DNA of 64,000 nucleotides from Udaeobacter sp963725505. Its GTDB lineage: Bacteria > Verrucomicrobiota > Verrucomicrobiia > Chthoniobacterales > UBA10450. The notes beneath the pieces were generated by a model. It was not told the origin of the DNA and ran no database searches. It saw nothing but the letters and a program-made list of their open reading frames with translations. A program made the translations under genes and the position numbers. The stretch is taken from positions 124,001 to 188,000 of the forward strand of contig CAVRYN010000007.1 in assembly GCA_963725505.1 (NCBI GenBank). Direction: 5' to 3'. Numbering within the stretch: position 1 is the first letter of the stretch; every line of letters begins with the position of its first letter. Below, in pieces: positions 41,221 to 49,784 of this stretch.

Positions 41221-42015
41221 GTGTTCGTTGATTGCCAGTGTACTTCACTGCATCATTTCACGGTGCGACTCTTGTATAAGATCCGGAAACTATTTTCAAC
41301 CGATGCGCTGGCGAGTCTTCGGGAACACGCCGCGCGCTGGAGTCATCCAGTCGATGCCAAACGCATTCTGGCGACCATTGATCCAGCCGAAATCGCCCGG
41401 ATCACCGAGCATTACCCGCGCCGCCACGGCGCGCGCAAGACCAACGCCTGGCAGGATGCGGCACATTGGATCGACATCAACGTCGGGCGCGCACAGAATC
41501 TCTGGCTCGATCGTTCCCTGCCACTGCGCATCCTCGACCTCGGGTCCGGGGCCGGATATTTTCTCTATGTCTGCCAGTTCCTCGGACACAGCGGTCTCGG
41601 TCTCGACCTCGACGATGATCCATTCTTCGGGGCGATGACGAAATACTTCAACGTGCCTCGAGTTATTTGGCGAATCGATCCTGGCATTCCACTGTCCGAT
41701 CTCGGCGAAAAATTCGATCTCGTCACCGGCCATCGGGTTTGTTTTCACCGGGTCACGCGGGACGAAAATGACGTGTGGAAGGAGTGGACGCCTGCCGATT
41801 GGAAATTTTTCATCCACGATATTCGGACACGATTCCTTAAACCACACGGGCGGCTCCTGGTGGAATTTCTTTCGCGCCCGGACGGTTCTTCATTTTTTAC
41901 CGAGGAATTGCGCGCCTGTTTTCTGGCGCAGGGCGCGCGCATTTTTCGCCGGAAAGCGTTGCTGGCGGCGGACCCTGCAGAACGACCGCGATTCAAGCAA
42001 CCGCGAAAATTGTAG
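41221..42015 (+). CDS. class I SAM-dependent methyltransferase
   Basis: About 264 residues. Motif I reads LRILDLGSGAGYFLYV (about 104-119), followed by LGLDLDDDPF (acidic loop binding the SAM ribose) and LVEFLSRPDGS later. A conserved N-terminal segment RHGARKTNAWQD may bind the substrate. The start is uncertain: GTG 41221, GTG 41263 and TTG 41272 are all possible. Target molecule unknown; the neighbouring sulfotransferase suggests glycan or small-molecule decoration. The stop TAG lies in the TGTAG that begins the element at 42011. Confidence 0.82.
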   Translation: MFVDCQCTSLHHFTVRLLYKIRKLFSTDALASLREHAARWSHPVDAKRILATIDPAEIARITEHYPRRHGARKTNAWQDAAHWIDINVGRAQNLWLDRSLPLRILDLGSGAGYFLYVCQFLGHSGLGLDLDDDPFFGAMTKYFNVPRVIWRIDPGIPLSDLGEKFDLVTGHRVCFHRVTRDENDVWKEWTPADWKFFIHDIRTRFLKPHGRLLVEFLSRPDGSSFFTEELRACFLAQGARIFRRKALLAADPAERPRFKQPRKL

Positions 42016-42064
42016 GGCAGGCGCATCGCCTGCCAACCTTGGCAACCGGAGCGGTTGCCCTACA
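42011..42064. repeat. TGTAG...CTACA twin-hairpin element providing both stop codons of a convergent pair
   Basis: Type example: TGTAG, hairpin GGCAGGC-gcatc-GCCTGCC, spacer, hairpin GGCAACC-ggagc-GGTTGCC, CTACA (54 bp). The left TAG ends the methyltransferase gene and the right CTA (TAG on the minus strand) ends the sulfotransferase gene. Confidence 0.9.
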
Positions 42065-42827
42065 GTTTCCAATCTGAGCAATCCCAGCCGAGCATTTGCT
42101 CGACGTTTGCGATGTCCTCCGCGAACAGGTTATAGAGAAAAACCCGCTCCTCCCAGTTCATCGCGCGCTGATACGGCACAACGTTTCTGTCTTTGTTGCG
42201 CACAGAACGCAGTGGTTTGCAGCCCAGAAACGAAAAGATTGATGCAAGCGTTTCGCGCTGGTTCTCCTTGAACTCTTCGAACTTCACGACCTTCACTTGC
42301 TCGCGTGGAAAGAATTTGAAGAGACGGGCAAGTTGTTGCCCGTAGAATCCCCGATCGACATACGCGAAACGGCGCGCTTCAGTCGGAGGCGCGCCGGCGA
42401 TGCGCGCCTGTTCTTCGCGCACGGCATCGAAGAAATCCAACGGCTCGCGGCCTTTGAATCGTTGCATGTTCCAATGGGCAAAAGCACGGTCCACTGGATT
42501 TCGCAGAAGAATCAGCAGTTTGATTTGTGGGTTGTATTTCCAGATCCGTTCCGCCGCCGGTTCGTGATATATGTAACTGGGCGTGCAATCACCTGCGATC
42601 TTCGCGGGAGCGAGCAGCGGATAATGTTTGTGCAATTGATCATAGTCCAGGTCCGCAACGAACGTCGCGTCGTTGTCGAAAAAATGCATTTCCTGTTGGT
42701 CGCCCAAGGTGATGTCTGGGTGCTTGCTTAAAAAATAATGCAGCGCGGTCGTGCCGGATTTTTGTGCGCCGGCCAGAATGAAATCGAGCCGCTCGATTTT
42801 GCGCCGCCTGCTTCGAAACATCGTCAT
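42060..42827 (-). CDS. PAPS-dependent sulfotransferase
   Basis: A 255-residue cytoplasmic enzyme that transfers sulfate from PAPS, probably to a carbohydrate or lipid. 5'-phosphosulfate loop: FILAGAQKSGTTALHYFL (about 16-33). 3'-phosphate site: LLRNPVDRAFAHWNM (about 107-121). GDCTPSYIYH and a C-terminal YNLFAEDIANVEQMLG helix are family features. Start ATG 42827 (MTMFRSRRR), or the internal ATG two codons later. The stop is inside the twin-hairpin element shared with the methyltransferase. Confidence 0.92.
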   Translation of the reverse strand: MTMFRSRRRKIERLDFILAGAQKSGTTALHYFLSKHPDITLGDQQEMHFFDNDATFVADLDYDQLHKHYPLLAPAKIAGDCTPSYIYHEPAAERIWKYNPQIKLLILLRNPVDRAFAHWNMQRFKGREPLDFFDAVREEQARIAGAPPTEARRFAYVDRGFYGQQLARLFKFFPREQVKVVKFEEFKENQRETLASIFSFLGCKPLRSVRNKDRNVVPYQRAMNWEERVFLYNLFAEDIANVEQMLGWDCSDWKL

Positions 42828-43186
42828 GAATCAATAACTGCTAACCCCATCGCGCAATCGGCTTCGCCTAAGCAGAAAACGGAGCCCGGACGTTGTCGAT
42901 GTTTTTTTGCAACCTTAAATTCGTCTGCCTGTCTTAAAATAACGATGAGTCCGGCTCTGAAGGCGTGCGCGCGCGGGGTGTTAACGTTCGTTCAGTTCAT
43001 CATCGTTGTCGCCTTCGTTGTATCGCTTGCCGTAATCGCGGCTCTCGGTTGTTTAGGAGCGCGCAAGCGGAGCCGGGCCTGCGAAATTCCTAACGTGCTG
43101 TTCGATCGATTCAGGGATCACGCGGCTTGATCGCGCGGTGATAGGACAAGAGTTGTGGCGCGCTCGCTAGCGTTTTATGCTCCGCG
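42828..43186. other. intergenic; possible 61-residue membrane ORF at 42945-43130 (+)
   Basis: A frame starting ATG 42945 reads MSPALKACARGVLTFVQFII, continuing hydrophobic to ALGCLGA and then basic. It could be a one-span small protein, but there is no ribosome-binding site or visible homology. Nothing else is recognised; the S46 peptidase promoter should lie here. Confidence 0.35.
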
Positions 43187-45310
43187 ATGCTTACGGCTTT
43201 TTCGACATCACAAAAACTGCGGTCATTTGCCGTCGCGTGCACAATCGGCTTTGTCGCATCCGCCGCTGCCGATGAAGGGATGTGGCTTTTCAGTGCGCCG
43301 CCGCTGAAACAGCTTAGAGAAAAGTATCAATTCGAACCGACACCGCAGTGGTTGGAGCATCTGCAAAAGGCCAGCGTTCGTTTCAACTCAGGCGGCAGCG
43401 GCTCGTTTGTTTCTGCGAACGGGCTTGTCATCACGAACCACCACGTGGGGGCCGACACATTGCAGAAGATAGGCGACGCACAGCACAATTATCTGCGGGA
43501 CGGCTTTTATGCGAAAACGCAGGCGGATGAAATTAAATCGACCGATCTGGAGCTCAATGTTCTGATGTCGATCGAAGACGTGACCGCGCGCGTCAACGGC
43601 GCAGTGAAAGCGGGAATGACCAGCGAACAAGCGGCCAACGGGCGCCAAGCCGCCATCGCTGCCATTGAAAAGGAAAGCAAGGATAAAACCGGACTGCGCA
43701 CTGATGTGGTCACGTTGTATCAGGGCGGCGCCTACCATCTTTATCGCTACAAACGCTATGATGACGTGCGGCTGATCTTCGCGCCTGAGCAGCAGATCGC
43801 GTTCTACGGCGGCGACCCGGACAATTTCGAATATCCGCGTTACGACCTCGATATTTGTATCTTTCGCGTTTACGAAAATGGTCAGCCGGCAAAGATCGAC
43901 AATTTTTTGAAATTTAATTCGCGCGGTCCCAGCGACGGCGAACTGACTTTTGTCAGCGGCAGCCCGGGTAAAACGGATCGGCAACTCACTTTGGATGAAC
44001 TGGCCGACACCCGCGATCGATATCTGCCTTACGTCCTGCGCATGTTTAACCGGCGCGAAGTGCTGGAGTTGGCTTACAGCGGCCGCTCATTCGAAAACGC
44101 GAGAAAAGCGCGCGAAGATCTTTTCGGCACCCAAAACAACCGAAAACGGTATGACGGTTATCTCGCCGGGCTGCTCGATCCGGAGATTTGGTCGCAGCTC
44201 AAGGCGCGCGAACAAAAATTGCGTGACGCCATTGCCCGTGATCCCAAACTAAAATCGACCACCGCTGCGTACGATCGGATCAAGCACGCCCAGGCCGAGA
44301 TTGCGAAAAACGCGCCGGTTTACAACTATCTCGAACAGGAGCGACCGGTCCCGATCGGTTATCGCGGGCCGCGAGCGTTATCGGGGGATCTTTTCAAATA
44401 CGCCAGGCTGCTGACGCGCGCGATCGACGAGCGCGCCAAGCCAAATGGCGAACGGCTCCCGCAATTTCGCGATAGCGCGCGCGAATCTCTCGAGCTGGAC
44501 CTCTTCTCGACTGAACCGATTTACGACGATTACGAAATCTTGCGTCTGAGCGATTCGCTAACCGATTTCGCCTCTCAATTTGGCGCAAACGATCCGATGG
44601 TTCAGAAGGTGCTCGCCGGAAAATCGCCGCACGCTCGCGCGGTCGAGCTTGTCTCCGGAACAAAGTTGAAAGATGTAGCAGTGCGCAAAGACCTCTATGG
44701 AAAAGACGCTGCTGCATTGCAGGCGGCGCATGATCCAATGCTCGATCTTGCGCGTCTCGTGGAGAGACCTGCGCGAGACGCTCGCAAGATTCACGATGCA
44801 CAGGAGGAAATAAAGAAACAGGCGTATGCCGAAATTGCCAAAGCGCGCTTTGCCATCGAAGGCACCGGCAGTTTCCCGGATGCGACGTTTACGCTCCGGC
44901 TTTCATACGGAACCGTGCGCGGCTATGAGCAGGACGGGAAACAGATTCCGGCGTTCACGGATTTCGCCGGATTGTATCAACGTTCTGCCGAGCACGACAA
45001 CAAACCGCCATTCGATCTGCCGCAGCGTTGGATCGATAAGAAAGCGAACTTGAATCTGGCGACGCATTTCGATTTTGTTTCCGACGCAGACATCATCGGC
45101 GGCAACAGCGGCAGCCCGGTCGTAAACAAGGACAACGAATTCGTTGGAATCATTTTCGACGGCAACATTCAGTCGCTGGTGCTCGATTGCATTTACACCG
45201 ACACTCAAGCGCGCGCCGTTTCAGTCGATTCCGCTGCCATTATCGAGGCGCTTCGCAAAGTTTATGACGCAGGCGCGCTCGCCGACGAATTGGAAGGCGC
45301 CAGGAAATAG
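43187..45310 (+). CDS. S46 family dipeptidyl-peptidase (DPP7/DPP11-like)
   Basis: A 707-residue exported serine exopeptidase that removes dipeptides from the N-termini of oligopeptides in the periplasm. Signal peptide at residues about 1-29 (ends ASAAADEGMWLF). Catalytic triad: His in LVITNHHVG (about 86), Asp in YGGDPDNFEYPRYDLD (about 225) and Ser in IIGGNSGSPVV (about 640). The position that sets DPP7 versus DPP11 specificity, close to the Ser, reads FDGNIQS; the substrate class cannot be fixed by eye. Followed 8 bp later by a serine hydrolase gene, suggesting a peptide-scavenging pair. Confidence 0.93.
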   Translation: MLTAFSTSQKLRSFAVACTIGFVASAAADEGMWLFSAPPLKQLREKYQFEPTPQWLEHLQKASVRFNSGGSGSFVSANGLVITNHHVGADTLQKIGDAQHNYLRDGFYAKTQADEIKSTDLELNVLMSIEDVTARVNGAVKAGMTSEQAANGRQAAIAAIEKESKDKTGLRTDVVTLYQGGAYHLYRYKRYDDVRLIFAPEQQIAFYGGDPDNFEYPRYDLDICIFRVYENGQPAKIDNFLKFNSRGPSDGELTFVSGSPGKTDRQLTLDELADTRDRYLPYVLRMFNRREVLELAYSGRSFENARKAREDLFGTQNNRKRYDGYLAGLLDPEIWSQLKAREQKLRDAIARDPKLKSTTAAYDRIKHAQAEIAKNAPVYNYLEQERPVPIGYRGPRALSGDLFKYARLLTRAIDERAKPNGERLPQFRDSARESLELDLFSTEPIYDDYEILRLSDSLTDFASQFGANDPMVQKVLAGKSPHARAVELVSGTKLKDVAVRKDLYGKDAAALQAAHDPMLDLARLVERPARDARKIHDAQEEIKKQAYAEIAKARFAIEGTGSFPDATFTLRLSYGTVRGYEQDGKQIPAFTDFAGLYQRSAEHDNKPPFDLPQRWIDKKANLNLATHFDFVSDADIIGGNSGSPVVNKDNEFVGIIFDGNIQSLVLDCIYTDTQARAVSVDSAAIIEALRKVYDAGALADELEGARK

Positions 45311-45318
45311 TTTTGTTG

Positions 45319-46737
45319 ATGCCTCCGATCAATATCGGGCGTCGCGCAGTTATCGTTGCGCTATTGATCGCATTCGGGACGCCGATTTCTGGGAAGGCCG
45401 ATGAGATCGACGACTACATCGCCACGCAAATGCGGCGGTTGCACATCCCGGGCGTTTCGCTCGCCATGGTTCGCGACGGCCACATCGTCAAAGCGCAAGG
45501 GTACGGATTCGCCAGTCTTGAGCTGAAAGCGCCTGCTAGAAAAGAGACGGTTTACGAACTCGGCTCGAATACAAAGCAATTTACTGCCGCGGCAATCATG
45601 ATGCTGGTGGAGGACGGCAAGGTTCGCCTCGAAGACGAAATCACAAAATATTTCCCAGAAGCACCAGAAACGTGGCGTGGCATCACAATCAGGCACTTGC
45701 TCACTCATACGTCGGGTATTCAAAATCATGTCGCCGTACCAGATTGGCTCGATATTTTCAGAACGAATCTCAAATTTGAGACCGCTCCGGCGCGAGATGA
45801 ACTGGTCAAGATGTTTTTCAAGCTGCCTCTTGAGTTCCAGCCAGGCGAGACCTGGGCGTATGACAACACCGGTTATTATTTGCTCGGCATTGTCATTGAG
45901 AAGACGAGCGGCAAATCTTACTGGCAATTCTTGGACGAGCGCATTTTCAAGCCGCTCGGCATGAACGCAACGCGCAGCACGGACCCGCAACCGATCGTTC
46001 CCAACCGTGCCTCAGGCTACGAATGGAAAGACGATCACTTTGAAAACCGGCCGGTTCTTCTCCCCGCGATCGCATTTTCAGCAGGAAGTCTTCTTTCCAC
46101 CACCGGAGACATGGCGAAATGGGACGCCGCGCTTTACACGGAAAAGTTGCTGAAAAAATCAAGCCTCGATCAAATGTGGACTGCTGCCGTAACCAATAAT
46201 GGAACGGCCGCTGCATTCAATTATGGCTTTGGTTGGTTCGTTGACAGCTACCACGGTCATCGATTCGTCCAGCATAGTGGAGGAACCCCGGGCTTTTCAT
46301 CAGTCATCTACCGATTCATCGATGACAAACTAACGATCATTATTCTCACCAATCACTCTGACAGGATTGTTGATCAGTTAGCTATCGATCTTGCAGGAAT
46401 GTCTTTGCCAGCGTTGAAACGGCCTGAGACAAATCCCGACCCCGATCCGAGAACCACAGCGATGCTAAAGGAGCTTGTGTCCGGCCTGGTGAAGGAAAAA
46501 TACGAACCTGAATCCTTCACGCCCGCGATGCGCATTTTTTTAGGCACAGCAACAGGCAAAGCTTTTTGGAAATGGTTCGCGGAGCATGGCGCATTGGATT
46601 CCTTTGTTTTCTCTGATCGGGAGAATAGAGGAGACGGTGAGGTGCTACGCTACAAAGTCAGTCTCGGAGGAAACTCGTACTGGTTTTCCGTCGCAATGAC
46701 AAAAGAAAGCAAGATCGCGCAGATCTATTGGTGGTAA
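45319..46737 (+). CDS. exported serine hydrolase of the class C beta-lactamase/DD-peptidase fold
   Basis: A 472-residue periplasmic protein. Signal peptide MPPINIGRRAVIVALLIAFG. Active-site SxxK is S83-N-T-K86 in GSNTKQFTAA, and the YxN motif is Y181-D-N183. A late HSGGTPGFSS segment stands for the KTG-type box. A C-terminal domain of about 110 residues follows the catalytic fold. Members hydrolyse D-amino-acid peptides, esters or beta-lactams; resistance should not be assumed. ATG 45319 is preferred over the two TTG codons before it. Confidence 0.88.
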   Translation: MPPINIGRRAVIVALLIAFGTPISGKADEIDDYIATQMRRLHIPGVSLAMVRDGHIVKAQGYGFASLELKAPARKETVYELGSNTKQFTAAAIMMLVEDGKVRLEDEITKYFPEAPETWRGITIRHLLTHTSGIQNHVAVPDWLDIFRTNLKFETAPARDELVKMFFKLPLEFQPGETWAYDNTGYYLLGIVIEKTSGKSYWQFLDERIFKPLGMNATRSTDPQPIVPNRASGYEWKDDHFENRPVLLPAIAFSAGSLLSTTGDMAKWDAALYTEKLLKKSSLDQMWTAAVTNNGTAAAFNYGFGWFVDSYHGHRFVQHSGGTPGFSSVIYRFIDDKLTIIILTNHSDRIVDQLAIDLAGMSLPALKRPETNPDPDPRTTAMLKELVSGLVKEKYEPESFTPAMRIFLGTATGKAFWKWFAEHGALDSFVFSDRENRGDGEVLRYKVSLGGNSYWFSVAMTKESKIAQIYWW

Positions 46738-46764
46738 TTGGCCATCATTTTCCCCTGCTTGTTG

Positions 46765-46895
46765 TCATGTCAGGCGAAGTTGAAACATCTCTGGGCATTA
46801 ACGACCGTGGCGCCGCAGAAATAGTCAGAGATTCCTCCCAGCCTGCGCATTAAAGCTACGGCGGGGCGAGCGACTCCGCTCGGAATGACAGAAAT
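46765..46895. repeat. TGTCATTCCGAG-type repeat, diverged
   Basis: Ends GACTCCGCTCGGAATGACA, the inverse of the TGTCATTCCGA start at 12070. The central part holds AGAGATTCCTCCCAG and GCTACGGCGGGG, which also occurs near 9540. It lies between convergent genes. Confidence 0.6.
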
Positions 46896-46896
46896 T

Positions 46897-47688
46897 CTAT
46901 GAAAGTTGCTGGAGCAACTTCTTCCAGCGCGCCCAGGCTTCGTCGCGCGCTTTCTTGTCGCCTTCGCGCATGTTCGGATTGGCGGGTTCGCCGGAGCGCA
47001 TGAATCCGTGGCCGGCGCCTTTGTAGATCACCGGCTCATATTTCTTGCCGGCGGCTTGCATTAGCTCTTCCGCTTTGGGAATTGTCGCGTTTACGCGCTC
47101 ATCGTTCTCGCCGTAAAAGCCGTAAACTGGACAGGCGATGTTTTTCACTTGGTCGGGCGAATCCGGCGCGGTCCCATAAAAGGAATACGCCGCTTTCAGC
47201 TTTGGATTTTCATTTGCGTACGTGAATGCCCATCCCCCACCTCGACAAAATCCGCAGACAGCAAGCATGCCGTTGCACGCCGGAATTTTGAGCGCGTAAT
47301 CGGCGGTCGCGTCGAGGACCGCTTTGACCTGATCTTGCGTAACCGCCGAGGTCGCTTTGCTCGCTCCGTCGGCATCTTCAAACTTTTGGCCATTGAGGAA
47401 ATCGGGCGCAATCGCGATGACGCCATTCTCGGCCAGCTCATCACACATGCTGCGGAGCCAATCAGTCAGGCCAAAAATTTCCTGAATAACCAGCACGGCT
47501 GGCGCCTTGTCTTTGCGCTCTGGATAAACGACGAAGGCTTTGATCGTGCGATCGCCCGATTTGAGATCAATCCATTCGCCGTGACGCGGCGAACTGTTCA
47601 ATCGGTCCTTGCCGAAATCCTTATACTCCTGCGCGGGCAAAGATTGCGCCAGGAAAGCAAAAGCAACTGCAAACAGAAGATGTTTCAT
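46897..47688 (-). CDS. dienelactone hydrolase family protein, exported
   Basis: A 263-residue alpha/beta hydrolase. Signal peptide MKHLLFAVAFAFLAQSLPAQ. The catalytic Cys is C148 in CGFCRGGG; an Asp in YGENDERV and a His in GAGHGFMR complete the triad, and E70 in QEIFGL is the family's gating Glu. The frame runs further upstream, but ATG 47688 gives the signal peptide. It follows a DoxX gene with a 28-bp gap on the same strand, so both are probably in one operon. Confidence 0.9.
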   Translation of the reverse strand: MKHLLFAVAFAFLAQSLPAQEYKDFGKDRLNSSPRHGEWIDLKSGDRTIKAFVVYPERKDKAPAVLVIQEIFGLTDWLRSMCDELAENGVIAIAPDFLNGQKFEDADGASKATSAVTQDQVKAVLDATADYALKIPACNGMLAVCGFCRGGGWAFTYANENPKLKAAYSFYGTAPDSPDQVKNIACPVYGFYGENDERVNATIPKAEELMQAAGKKYEPVIYKGAGHGFMRSGEPANPNMREGDKKARDEAWARWKKLLQQLS

Positions 47689-47716
47689 TGAATGACGACG
47701 TCGATCCTGACCTTGG

Positions 47717-48166
47717 CTAGGCGGTCGAAGGTGTTGCCGCGGCCGATTTTCGACAGAAAATTGTGTCAAGACTCCAGCGTCCAGGTCCGTAAAAGAAGAC
47801 GAACAAGAAAAACCAGCAATAGAAGATAGCCAGTTCGCCTTTGTTTGATACTTGCGGTCCTGCGCTCGAAATCGGAAAAAACTTTGCCATCGGAGTTTGG
47901 GCGTTGGCCACGTGAATCATGAAATAAGCCACTGCCATCTCGCCGCTACAGATGAAAGCCGCGAGCCGCGTAACCAAACCGAAGGCAATTAAAAGGCCGC
48001 CGACAAGTTGAATCCAACCGCCCACCTGCATCATCATTTTGTCTGAACCAGGCATCCCGCCGAACATGCCGAGCACTAATTGCCCGCCATGAGAGGCAAA
48101 CATCAAGCCGACGATCAGCCGCGTGACGCAATAAAAGGGATCCGCAAATCGATTGAGAGAGTTCAT
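47717..48166 (-). CDS. DoxX family membrane protein
   Basis: A 149-residue, four-helix inner-membrane protein. Family segments: RLIVGLMFASHGGQLVLG (helix 1 with the SHG motif), GWIQLVGGLLIAFGLVTRLAAF (helix 2) and GEMAVAYFMIH (helix 3). DoxX proteins are linked to oxidative stress and terminal oxidase function; the role is unproven here. Probable first gene of an operon with the dienelactone hydrolase-like gene. Upstream lie two TGTAG elements. Confidence 0.9.
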   Translation of the reverse strand: MNSLNRFADPFYCVTRLIVGLMFASHGGQLVLGMFGGMPGSDKMMMQVGGWIQLVGGLLIAFGLVTRLAAFICSGEMAVAYFMIHVANAQTPMAKFFPISSAGPQVSNKGELAIFYCWFFLFVFFYGPGRWSLDTIFCRKSAAATPSTA

Positions 48167-48220
48167 GGCCGTCAGGCTGAACGACGTCGATCTTGTCTGT
48201 CAAGAAAATGACGCGTCTTC

Positions 48221-48288
48221 TGTAGCGGCGCTCTGTGAGCGCCGAAATCAAATTCGCACGCGATACTCGGCGGTCATACGCCGCTACA
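48221..48288. repeat. TGTAG...CTACA twin-hairpin element
   Basis: TGTAG, hairpin CGGCGCT-ctgtg-AGCGCCG, spacer, hairpin CGGCG-gtcata-CGCCG, CTACA. Confidence 0.85.
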
Positions 48289-48292
48289 ATGC

Positions 48293-48374
48293 TGTAGCGT
48301 CCGCTGTCTTCAGCGGATTTTAAGGCAGCGGCTATAGATCCACTATTGATGCGCTGAGGACCGCGCACACTACA
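48293..48374. repeat. TGTAG...CTACA element, adjacent copy
   Basis: Begins 5 bp after the previous copy. Hairpin TCCGCTG-tctt-CAGCGGA; the second half is less regular. Similar to 25187-25261. Confidence 0.75.
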
Positions 48375-48385
48375 GCAATCTCGCC

Positions 48386-49624
48386 TTACGCGGCCAGTTC
48401 GAGTTCCCGCCGCGAGATGCCGCGCAATTCGAAGAGACGAATCAGCGTTTCTTCAATCAAATTGTTCGGACACGATGCGCCAGCGGTGATTCCGATGACA
48501 GCCGGCCCGTTCGGCAACCAGAAGTGTGAAACGATCTCGCGTTTCTCGTGCAAATCGTAGTGCTTGATCTCGGTGGCGGAAACGAGACGCGACGCGTTTA
48601 GCACAAAGTACGTTGGCAATTTTTCTTCGCCCATCTCGGCGAGATGCGACGTGTTCGAGCTGTTGTAACCGCCTACTACTAACAGCAGGTCCATTGGAAC
48701 ATTGAGCAGCTCGCGCAATGCATCCTGCCGCTCCTGCGTGGCTCCGCAGATTGTGTCGAAGAATCGGAAATTCTTTTCAGCAAGCTCAGGTCCGTCTCGA
48801 TCGATAATGGCCTGGCGAATTCGCCGTTGCACTTCCTCAGTTTCGCCGCGCAGCATCGTGGTCTGATTAGCCACGCCGACCGTTTGCAGATGCACATCGG
48901 GGTCGAACCCGGGCGAATGCGCGCCTTTGAATTTCTCAAGGAACGCCTGTTTGTCGCCGCCGCGGCGAATGTAGTCGCAAACGTAGTCGGTATCTGCAAG
49001 CGTTAGGACCACCAGGTAATGGCCGCTTCCGTCGCCGAGGGCGCGCGAGCTTGTGGCCTTGGTCTCTTCGTGCTCAGCTTTGCCATGAATGATGGAAGTA
49101 GCCGATTCGCTGGCATATTTGCGTACGCGTTTCCAGACGCTCATCACGTCGCCGCAAGTGGTATCGACAATCTGGCAGCCGCGGTCTTTGATCTGTTGCT
49201 GGATCGACAACTCGGTTCCGAACGCCGGCACGATCACCACGTCTTCGGGTCCGAGATCGGAAATGTCGGCTTCCTTGTTTTTGCCGGTGAGATTCTTAAT
49301 GCCTAACGAGGCGATCTGATGATTGACTTCCGGGTTATGAATAATTTCGCCGACAATAAAAAGCTGGCGATCTTTGAAAACCTTGCGCGCTGCATAGGCA
49401 AGATCGATCGCGCGCTCGACCCCGTAGCAAAAGCCGAACTCTTTTGCAAGGCGCACCGTGGTATCGCCCACGGAAATGATTCCACCCGCCCGGCGCACTT
49501 TCTCGACAATGTCGCTCCGATAATGCGATTCGACCTGTTGCTGCACCGCAGCCATCACGTCGGGCGTGCGTAGATTCACTTTCTCCCGCGCTGTTGTGCC
49601 GCTGGAAATCAGGTTCGTGCTCAT
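48386..49624 (-). CDS. ispH: 4-hydroxy-3-methylbut-2-enyl diphosphate reductase, long form
   Basis: A 412-residue iron-sulfur enzyme making IPP and DMAPP in the last step of the MEP pathway. Cluster ligands are the Cys residues in FGFCYGVERAI, VDTTCGDVMSVW and GASCPNNLIEET. The protein is about 90-100 residues longer than E. coli IspH. It has an N-terminal extension and extra sequence around SATSIIHGKAEHEETKATSS, like the long cyanobacterial-type form. Start ATG 49624; TTG/ATG codons further in would cut the conserved TTVRLAKEFGFCYG block. Confidence 0.95.
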   Translation of the reverse strand: MSTNLISSGTTAREKVNLRTPDVMAAVQQQVESHYRSDIVEKVRRAGGIISVGDTTVRLAKEFGFCYGVERAIDLAYAARKVFKDRQLFIVGEIIHNPEVNHQIASLGIKNLTGKNKEADISDLGPEDVVIVPAFGTELSIQQQIKDRGCQIVDTTCGDVMSVWKRVRKYASESATSIIHGKAEHEETKATSSRALGDGSGHYLVVLTLADTDYVCDYIRRGGDKQAFLEKFKGAHSPGFDPDVHLQTVGVANQTTMLRGETEEVQRRIRQAIIDRDGPELAEKNFRFFDTICGATQERQDALRELLNVPMDLLLVVGGYNSSNTSHLAEMGEEKLPTYFVLNASRLVSATEIKHYDLHEKREIVSHFWLPNGPAVIGITAGASCPNNLIEETLIRLFELRGISRRELELAA

Positions 49625-49650
49625 GAAATCTGAGACATATGTTCTCCCAT

Positions 49651-49761
49651 CGCCTCTCGCTTGGCAAGGGAGCGGGTTAGGGTGAGGGTTGATTTAGGTA
49701 GAGTTTGAGAGGCGCAAACCCCTCACCTCGATCCTCTCCCCTTCACCAAGGAGAGAGGCGA
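49651..49761. repeat. palindromic element with CGCCTCTC ends, copy 2
   Basis: Starts CGCCTCTCGC and ends GGAGAGAGGCG, with inner words GGTGAGGGTTGA and CCCCTCACC. It matches 10502-10617 and lies between ispH and the third L,D-transpeptidase gene. Confidence 0.8.
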
Positions 49762-49784
49762 CTTCACCTGTCAGTACCGCTTAG

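Noticed and set aside
42945..43130. 61-residue membrane ORF upstream of the S46 peptidase
   Set aside because: Hydrophobic, but with no ribosome-binding site and no recognisable homology; mentioned only in the intergenic entry.
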